A stretch of DNA of 10,404 nt, from contig WFUY01000539.1 in NCBI GenBank assembly GCA_015484715.1, positions 1-10,404 on the forward strand, in the 5' to 3' direction. The DNA is from Thermoflexales bacterium. Its GTDB lineage: Bacteria > Chloroflexota > Anaerolineae > S140-20. The notes beneath the pieces were generated by a model. It was given only the letters and a program-made list of their open reading frames with translations. It was not told where the DNA came from and made no database searches. This document shows, piece after piece, positions 5,438-10,404 of the stretch (position 1 is the first letter of the stretch; each line of letters starts with the position of its first letter). A program made the translations under genes and the position numbers.

Positions 5438-6730
5438 ATGCGAGAACCTATCTTCTTTCGGCGGGACGATACCCTCACCCTGGAGCAGGCCCGGTATTGG
5501 AAGAATTTGCTTTACCGGGTGGTGAAGATCGGCACCGAGCTGGAGGTTGCCCCACCCAAGGGGGTCAAGCGTCCCATCTTTGAGGAGGCCGTGCGGGAAG
5601 CGATGGCCCCGTCCGGCAGCCTGGAAAGTCTGGGCCGATATGGCGTGCTCAACGTCCAGACGGAGCACTGCGGCATCGAAGTTCAGATCATCGGACGGCA
5701 TCCCTACTTCTGGGCTCTGCGAGAGCAATACACCTACATCTTGGCGACGCTGGACCGGCTGGGAGGGCGGGTTCGTCCGACCTGCGGCCTTCACTTCCAC
5801 ATCCTAACCCCTTCCCTCAACGAACCGGTGCCGGAGATCGTCCTGGCCAACCTCTGGAACCTGACCCGCCGTTACGCACCGGAGCTGAAGTTTCTGACCA
5901 GCGGCGGGGAGAAGCGGGAGGCCCTCTGCCGTCGGCGCAACCACAACAGCCACCTGGAGATGGTCAAGCTGACGCCGGGCACCCTCAGTATGGCCGCCAT
6001 CCAGCAGCACCTGCGGGAGAGCCGGATCGTGCCTGAGCACCAGAACTTCCTGAACTTGGAACATCTGGGCTTTCCCGAGGAAGGGGGCGTTCTCCCCTTC
6101 CACTTGGAGTTCCGCTTCCCGGATATGGACCTCTCCCCCACCTCGGTCACGGCCAAGACCTTCCTGTTCTTGGCGATGGTGCTCAAGGCCGTGGACCTGA
6201 GCCGGTATGGGATCATCCACGTGGGGACGATGACCACCTGGGAGCGGAAGAAGGAAATCCTGAACCGGCTGAGCAACAACGACGGCAATCTGGCTACCAG
6301 CGATACCAGCCAGGTGACCGATGAGATGATCGAGGAGCTGCGGGTCGGCTGCCGGGAGCTCCTAGACCTGTTGGCACCCGCCTTCGAACGCTTTGAGGAC
6401 AATCCGGCGCTGGAGGTCCTACACGTGCTCGCCGAGACCCCCATCTCCCTGCTGCGGGTTAGCGGACGCGACTGGGAGGAGATCGAACGACTGCTGGCCG
6501 CCCGCGCCGACCAGGGCACCGACCCGCTCGACGAGATTGACCACCGCTTGATGCGCTGCATCGAGTTGCTGGAGTGGGATGGGTTCCCCGACGCCAAGGC
6601 GTGGGGATGGCGAGCCGCCTGGGAGTTTCAATTGACGCCTCAGGAGCTCCAACGCCGGTTGGACAAGCTGGACCGGCTGAGGGGCCTCCGATGGGACACA
6701 CGTTTGGGGACCTATCAGTTCACCTCTTGA
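5438..6730 (+). CDS. Putative amidoligase (glutamine-synthetase-like fold, Amidoligase_2-type)
   Basis: The protein has 430 residues and no signal or membrane segments. Motifs fit the amidoligase family, whose members share the glutamine synthetase fold and are predicted to form amide bonds between a carboxylate and an amine or ammonia using ATP: IGTELEV (31-37, Glu34 and Glu36 as likely metal ligands), CGLHFHI (116-122, His119 and His121), a basic patch CRRRN (164-168), NLEHLG (206-211), and HLEFRFPD (222-229, Glu224 and Arg226). The C-terminal third is helical and acidic and could bind a substrate or partner. The next gene, 40 bases on, encodes a class II glutamine amidotransferase that could supply ammonia. 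The acceptor is unknown and could be a peptide, a cell-wall glutamate or a metabolite. The family call rests on motifs read by eye. Glutamate-cysteine ligase-like enzymes of the same fold are the main alternative. Confidence 0.68.
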   Translation: MREPIFFRRDDTLTLEQARYWKNLLYRVVKIGTELEVAPPKGVKRPIFEEAVREAMAPSGSLESLGRYGVLNVQTEHCGIEVQIIGRHPYFWALREQYTYILATLDRLGGRVRPTCGLHFHILTPSLNEPVPEIVLANLWNLTRRYAPELKFLTSGGEKREALCRRRNHNSHLEMVKLTPGTLSMAAIQQHLRESRIVPEHQNFLNLEHLGFPEEGGVLPFHLEFRFPDMDLSPTSVTAKTFLFLAMVLKAVDLSRYGIIHVGTMTTWERKKEILNRLSNNDGNLATSDTSQVTDEMIEELRVGCRELLDLLAPAFERFEDNPALEVLHVLAETPISLLRVSGRDWEEIERLLAARADQGTDPLDEIDHRLMRCIELLEWDGFPDAKAWGWRAAWEFQLTPQELQRRLDKLDRLRGLRWDTRLGTYQFTS

Positions 6731-6770
6731 GGGGACCGACGCGCAGGCAAGGCAGACGACAGAGCAGACG

Positions 6771-7595
6771 ATGTGCGGATTGGCTGGAGTTCTTTTAGAA
6801 CCGAAGGAGCGCTCGGCAGAGACATGGGAGGCGATCCGCCGCGCCTTCGTTCAGAACCTGCTGGCCAACCAAGAGCGGGGGAAAGAGGCTTCGGGGGTCG
6901 CTCGTATCCAGCGAGACGGCTCCTGTCACCTCTACAAGTCGCCTCTGCCGGCCGAGCAGTTGGTGGCCCAACGAGCCTTCCAGAACCTGCTGGCGGGGCT
7001 CGACGCCAACACCACGGCGCTCCTGGGCCACACCCGAGCGCCGACCAAGGGGACGCCGGCTCACAACGGGAACAACCACCCGCTCTGGGTGGGTCACGTC
7101 GTTGGCATCCACAACGGTCATGTCGAGAACGACGATGACCTCTTCGAGCGACTGCGCTTTCAACGACGCTGGGACGTGGACAGCGAGATCATCTTCCAGA
7201 TCCTGAACCACCTCCACCCCGACCTGCTGGGCGATCTCTACCCCTACGCCATCGGGCACAGCCTACGCCTGCTGGAGGGCAAGTTCACCCTGATGGCCGT
7301 GGACCTCCGCCAGCCCTACCGCCTGATCGTTGTGCGACAGGCGAACCCTCTCAGCTTCCACTACCACGCCGCCTGGGGAGCCATCTTCTTCTCCTCCCGC
7401 TACCTCTTCCTCCGCCGGGTGTTCGGGCGTGACGTCCGCACCGAGATCCTGCGGGACGGCACGATCTACCTCTTCGACAGCCACGCCCTGAGCGTCGGAC
7501 CGGTCCAACGGATCCGTATAGGGTTCGAGCGTCCTCACCTCCATCGGCCGGCCGCCTTCGTCCTCCCCAACACCCCGCCTCCCATCCCTCGGTGA
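6771..7595 (+). CDS. Stand-alone class II glutamine amidotransferase
   Basis: The protein has 274 residues. It starts MCGLAGVL, so after removal of Met the catalytic nucleophile is Cys2; this fixes the start even though no strong ribosome binding site is visible. Other family landmarks are present: ERGKEASGVA (35-44), GHTRAPTKG (86-94, Arg89 and Thr92 for glutamine binding), NNHPL (101-105, His103), HNGHVEN (114-120, Asn115-Gly116 forming the oxyanion hole) and DSE (137-139, Asp137). These match the Ntn-hydrolase glutaminase domains of GlmS, PurF and relatives. There is no sugar-isomerase, phosphoribosyltransferase or synthetase domain, so it must hand its ammonia to a separate enzyme. The amidoligase gene immediately upstream is the obvious candidate. 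The C-terminus ends in a proline-rich tail. It appears to be the last gene of the unit, 24 bases before a strong hairpin. Confidence 0.88.
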   Translation: MCGLAGVLLEPKERSAETWEAIRRAFVQNLLANQERGKEASGVARIQRDGSCHLYKSPLPAEQLVAQRAFQNLLAGLDANTTALLGHTRAPTKGTPAHNGNNHPLWVGHVVGIHNGHVENDDDLFERLRFQRRWDVDSEIIFQILNHLHPDLLGDLYPYAIGHSLRLLEGKFTLMAVDLRQPYRLIVVRQANPLSFHYHAAWGAIFFSSRYLFLRRVFGRDVRTEILRDGTIYLFDSHALSVGPVQRIRIGFERPHLHRPAAFVLPNTPPPIPR

Positions 7596-7619
7596 CCACC
7601 CATACCTTGGGAGCAGGAA

Positions 7620-7667
7620 GATAGCCGTCCACGAATGAGGAGGTGAGACATTCGTGGACGGCCTATC
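7620..7667 (+). terminator. Strong hairpin after the amidotransferase gene, probable terminator without T-tract
   Basis: Bases 7624-7637 pair perfectly over 14 bp with 7649-7662. After one bulged C (7663), 7620-7623 pair with 7664-7667, giving 18 bp in all. The 11-base loop is AGGAGGTGAGA. No T run follows on the + strand, nor on the - strand. The position, 24 bases after a stop codon and about 70 bases before a promoter, fits a transcript end. The loop contains a full Shine-Dalgarno-like sequence, which is odd for a terminator. Confidence 0.55.
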
Positions 7668-7735
7668 GCAGCCCATTCCCTCACTCACCTGGGGATAATC
7701 ACCGGCCATTTCCCATAGCTGAAAACCCCAAATGC

Positions 7736-7748
7736 GGGTATAATACCC
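7736..7748 (+). promoter_or_regulatory. Promoter -10 box within a palindrome (possible operator) for the antiporter genes
   Basis: TATAAT (7739-7744) is a perfect -10 hexamer in an otherwise GC-rich region. It is centred in the palindrome GGGTAT-A-ATACCC (7736-7748). Transcription would start near 7750, giving a leader of about 48 bases. No good -35 box is present 16-18 bases upstream (TAGCTG at 7716-7721 is weak), which suggests activator dependence or an unusual sigma preference. A repressor bound to the palindrome would cover the -10 box. Confidence 0.55.
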
Positions 7749-7781
7749 TTCGTGCCCTCGTCCACCTGGTGACTGCTCTCT

Positions 7782-7788
7782 AGGAGGT
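7782..7788 (+). promoter_or_regulatory. Ribosome binding site of the first antiporter gene
   Basis: AGGAGGT lies 9 bases before ATG 7798 and settles that start. The leader between the promoter and this site also holds the small palindrome CACCTGGTG (7763-7771). Confidence 0.7.
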
Positions 7789-7797
7789 CCTTCTTTA

Positions 7798-9699
7798 ATG
7801 GAACAACCCAATTCCTTCCTGCCCCTGCTCATCGTCGTCTCCCTCGCTTTCATCGTGCCCTTCGTCCTCTCCCGCTTCAAACGGCTGCGTCCGCCCATCG
7901 TCGTCGGAGAGATCGTTGCCGGCATCTTGGTCGGTCGTAGCGGGCTGGGCTGGGTGGCCCGCCACGATCCGGTGCTCGACCTGCTGGCGGAGTTCGGCTT
8001 TGTCTTCCTGATGTTCCTGTCCGGTATGGAGATAGACTTCTCCAACCTGGGCGCTCTGAGCAATTCCAGAAGCTCTGGTCGCTCCGGTTGGGGAGATCGG
8101 CTGCGGGGACCGGTCCCCCTGGCCGGTCTGAGCTTTGGGATCACCCTCGCCTTCTCCCTGGTCGCCGGCCTCGGCCTGACCCGCCTGGGGCTGGCCCAGG
8201 ACCCCTGGATGATGGCCCTCATCCTCTCCACCACCTCCCTGGGGGTCGTCGTGCCCGTCCTCAAAGAACAGGGACTGAGCAGCGGACGTTTCGGCCAGAC
8301 GTTGCTGGTTGCCGCTCTGATTGCCGATTTCGTCACGATGTTCCTCATCACCGTGGTCGTCGCCGCCCTCTCCCACGGGCTGACCTTGGACATCCTCCTG
8401 ATCAGTCTGCTCTTCGTCGCCTTCCTGCTGATGTACCGCTTCGGGATGTTCTTCTTCAACCAGCTCACCGTGGTGCGGCGGGTGATGGAGGAACTGAGCC
8501 ACACACCTGCCCAGATCAAGGTCCGGGCCGCCTTCACGATGATGCTGCTCTTCGTCGGGCTGGCGGAGGTCCTGGGCACGGAGATCATCCTGGGGGCCTT
8601 CCTGGCCGGCGCCATCGTCTCGCTGCTGAGCACACCGGATGACACCGATCTGATCCACCAACTGGAGGCTGTGGGGTTCGGCTTCTTCATCCCCATCTTC
8701 TTCATTATGGTGGGGGTGGACTTCAACCTGCCGGCCCTGCTCGCTTCCTCCCAGGCGCTGCTGTTGCTCCCCCTGCTGCTCCTGGCAGCCATCGCGGTGA
8801 AGCTGATCCCCGCCCTGCTGCTGCGGGTGAACTTCACTTGGCGCGAGGCTTTGGCCGGCGGCGTCCTGCTCTCGGCCCGCCTCTCCCTCATCATCGCGGC
8901 CTCGGCCATCGGCATGCGCGTCGGGGTGATCAGCGAATCGGTCAACACGGCGATCATCCTGGTCGCCATCGTCACCGTGATCGCCGCCCCTCTGCTCTTC
9001 AACCAGTTGATGCCCCGCCGTCGTCGTCAGGAGAAACGGCCCATCCTCGTGGCCGGGGCCACCTCCCTGGGCTTGCAGGTGGCCGATCAGCTGCAGGCCC
9101 ACAATGAAGTGGTCGTGGTGATGGATTCGGACGAAGATCGGCTGGCTCGGGCGCGCCGGCGTGGGCTCAGGACGGTACTGACCCACCCCGATCGTGACGA
9201 CCCACGCGCTGTCCCCCACTACGAGGCTGCCCGGGTGCTGGTCTGCACCTACGCAGACACCCGGTTGAACTACCGCATCTGCCGGCTGGCCCGCACTACC
9301 TACGGACTGAACCACGTAGTCGCCTACGTCACCGACCCCAACGCCATCCCCCGCTTCGAGCAGTTGGGCGTCACCCCGATGAACGAGGCCGTAGACCGGG
9401 CTGCTTTGCTGGTCCTGCTGGCCCGTAACCCCGACGTCTACACGCTGCTGACCCGAACCGACGATGACAAGGAGGTCAGCGAGGTGGTGGTGCGCAACCG
9501 GCAGTGCGCCGGCAAGCTCCTGAGCGAGATCGAGTTGCCCGGCGACCTGCTGGTGGTCGCCCTGCGCCGCAACGGAGAACTGGTGATCCCCCACGGGGAT
9601 ACCCGACTGGAGTACGGCGATCGCCTGACCCTGGTGGGCTCCATTGAGTGCATCGAGGGGGCCCGGCGTTTCCTGGCCGGTATGGAAGATAGGGCGTGA
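7798..9699 (+). CDS. CPA2-family cation:proton antiporter with TrkA-N and TrkA-C regulatory domains
   Basis: The protein has 633 residues. Residues about 5-405 are a multi-pass membrane domain of the Na+/H+ exchanger (CPA2) type, with PPIVVGEIVAGILVG (32-46) and FLMFLSGMEID early on. The transport-site aspartate is likely Asp177 in LIADFVTM. It is preceded by Ala, not by the Asp or Asn seen in electrogenic or CPA1 members, so exchange may be electroneutral or KefC-like. Residues about 413-530 form a TrkA-N (Rossmann/RCK) domain, RPILVAGATSLGLQVADQL, whose glycine motif is looser than the usual GxGxxG. Residues about 545-630 form a TrkA-C domain (ELVIPHGDTRLEYGDRLTLVGS). RCK domains gate transport by nucleotide or ligand binding. 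The likely ions are K+ or Na+ against H+. Its stop overlaps the start of a second antiporter gene. Confidence 0.9.
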   Translation: MEQPNSFLPLLIVVSLAFIVPFVLSRFKRLRPPIVVGEIVAGILVGRSGLGWVARHDPVLDLLAEFGFVFLMFLSGMEIDFSNLGALSNSRSSGRSGWGDRLRGPVPLAGLSFGITLAFSLVAGLGLTRLGLAQDPWMMALILSTTSLGVVVPVLKEQGLSSGRFGQTLLVAALIADFVTMFLITVVVAALSHGLTLDILLISLLFVAFLLMYRFGMFFFNQLTVVRRVMEELSHTPAQIKVRAAFTMMLLFVGLAEVLGTEIILGAFLAGAIVSLLSTPDDTDLIHQLEAVGFGFFIPIFFIMVGVDFNLPALLASSQALLLLPLLLLAAIAVKLIPALLLRVNFTWREALAGGVLLSARLSLIIAASAIGMRVGVISESVNTAIILVAIVTVIAAPLLFNQLMPRRRRQEKRPILVAGATSLGLQVADQLQAHNEVVVVMDSDEDRLARARRRGLRTVLTHPDRDDPRAVPHYEAARVLVCTYADTRLNYRICRLARTTYGLNHVVAYVTDPNAIPRFEQLGVTPMNEAVDRAALLVLLARNPDVYTLLTRTDDDKEVSEVVVRNRQCAGKLLSEIELPGDLLVVALRRNGELVIPHGDTRLEYGDRLTLVGSIECIEGARRFLAGMEDRA

Positions 9700-10404
9700 T
9701 GCTGGAGGGTCTAGACCTCTCCCTGGAGTTGAACACCCTTACCCTCATCGGACTGATCATCACCCTTGCCTTCCTGGGAAGCAAGCTCTTCCAGCGGATG
9801 GGCATTCCCCAGGTGGTGGGCTTCATTGTTATGGGCGTCGCCATCGGCCACTCGGGCCTCAACATCGTCTCGCTGGAACGGACGGAGGAGTTGCTCTTCA
9901 TCAGCCAGTTGGCCTTGGGGCTGATCGGTTTCGACATGGGCGGGCACCTGCACGTCCAGGAACTGCGCCGGTTGGGGAAGAGCATCCTCTTCATCCTGAT
10001 CTTCGAGGCCCTGGGCGCCTTCGTCGTTGTCGCCATCGGCACCTACCTCCTCTGCCATTCCCTTTACACCGCCTTGCTCTTCGGTGCCATCTCCTCGGCC
10101 ACAGCGCCGGCAGCCACCGTAGACGTGCTGGCGGAGTACGATGCCGCTGGCCCTCTCACCACCACCCTCATCGCCGTCGTCGGCCTGGACGACGCCCTAT
10201 CCCTGCTGCTGTACAGCATCACCGCCGCCTTCGCCGAGTCCACGCTGGCCCATACCGGTCCTCCCCCTCTCCTCTCCCTCTTGGAACTGCCCCTGCTGGA
10301 GATCGGGGGCTCCCTGCTGTTAGGAGCAGGGCTAGGTCTGGTTCTGGGCTTCATTATGAGTCATCTTCGGAACCGTCACAACGTGATGGCCGTTGCCATC
10401 GGGA
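9699..10404 (+). CDS. Second CPA2-family cation:proton antiporter, 3' end outside the window
   Basis: The ATG shares its A with the TGA stop of the previous gene (TGATG at 9697-9701), so the two are translationally coupled. The 235 residues seen here are strongly hydrophobic, with repeated membrane segments: TLIGLIITLAFLGSKLF, GIPQVVGFIVMGVAIGHSGL, ISQLALGLIGFDMG and SILFILIFEALGAFVVVAIG. SSATAPAAT and GLDDALSLLLYS follow. Asp164-Asp165 in the latter match the two-aspartate ion-binding site of electrogenic NhaA/NapA-type exchangers, unlike the Ala-Asp of its neighbour. The frame is open to the end of the window, so any C-terminal regulatory domain cannot be seen. The pair could be two separate exchangers or a heteromer. 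Confidence 0.87.
   Translation, partial: MLEGLDLSLELNTLTLIGLIITLAFLGSKLFQRMGIPQVVGFIVMGVAIGHSGLNIVSLERTEELLFISQLALGLIGFDMGGHLHVQELRRLGKSILFILIFEALGAFVVVAIGTYLLCHSLYTALLFGAISSATAPAATVDVLAEYDAAGPLTTTLIAVVGLDDALSLLLYSITAAFAESTLAHTGPPPLLSLLELPLLEIGGSLLLGAGLGLVLGFIMSHLRNRHNVMAVAIG

Noticed and set aside
7650..7718. ATT-initiated 22-codon leader frame after the Shine-Dalgarno sequence in the hairpin loop
   Set aside because: ATT starts are very rare, the peptide shows no known leader pattern, and the start would lie inside the stem.
7263..9594. Two very long minus-strand open frames (about 579 and 599 codons) opposite the antiporter gene
   Set aside because: Their products are low-complexity (rich in Gln, Asp, Gly, His or in Arg, Ser, Thr) with no domain pattern. 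The + strand frame is a clear antiporter. They are shadows caused by high GC.
1..10404. CRISPR arrays, tRNA genes, insertion sequences and attachment sites
   Set aside because: No regularly spaced repeats, no cloverleaf-like sequences, no transposase-like frames and no flanking direct repeats were seen.

Overview
The window looks like a GC-rich, non-proteobacterial genome. A Chloroflexota-type bacterium (Anaerolineae or a relative) is my best guess. The reason is the combination of an MglA-like small GTPase, several Roadblock/LC7 proteins and a DUF4388 (PATAN) protein in one compact cluster. The taxonomy is an inference. All genes lie on the + strand, most have clear purine-rich ribosome binding sites, and coding density is high. 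No gap exceeds about 205 bases. I see no tRNA, rRNA, CRISPR array or mobile element.

Region 1 (1-4709) is a small-GTPase signalling cluster. A leader with stacked inverted repeats precedes two response-regulator proteins, each with an N-terminal receiver and a C-terminal Roadblock-like domain. The first receiver has lost every catalytic position (Glu at the phosphorylation site) and the second is fully canonical. They are followed by a stand-alone Roadblock protein, a textbook MglA GTPase, a second small Roadblock protein six bases downstream (the MglB-like position), and a DUF4388 domain joined in frame to another Roadblock domain. The DUF4388-Roadblock junction contains a perfect Shine-Dalgarno sequence plus ATG and a run of seven C just upstream, so one fused protein, two proteins, or both may be made. 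In total five Roadblock domains surround one GTPase.

Region 2 (4779-7595) appears to continue the same transcription unit. It holds a 158-residue Cys/His-containing protein that may be V4R-like, a putative amidoligase of the glutamine-synthetase-like fold, and a stand-alone class II glutamine amidotransferase. The last two make a plausible pair: ammonia released from glutamine and used to amidate a carboxylate. A strong 18-bp hairpin at 7620-7667 probably ends the unit.

Region 3 (7668-10404) is a separate unit. A perfect TATAAT box inside a 13-base palindrome precedes a CPA2-family cation:proton antiporter with a C-terminal TrkA (RCK) regulatory region. Its stop codon overlaps the start of a second antiporter that carries an Asp-Asp motif and runs off the window.

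The most interesting hypothesis is that regions 1 and 2 form one module, in which receiver and Roadblock inputs set the state of an MglA switch and an amidotransferase/amidoligase pair is the co-expressed enzymatic output. This rests on gene order only.
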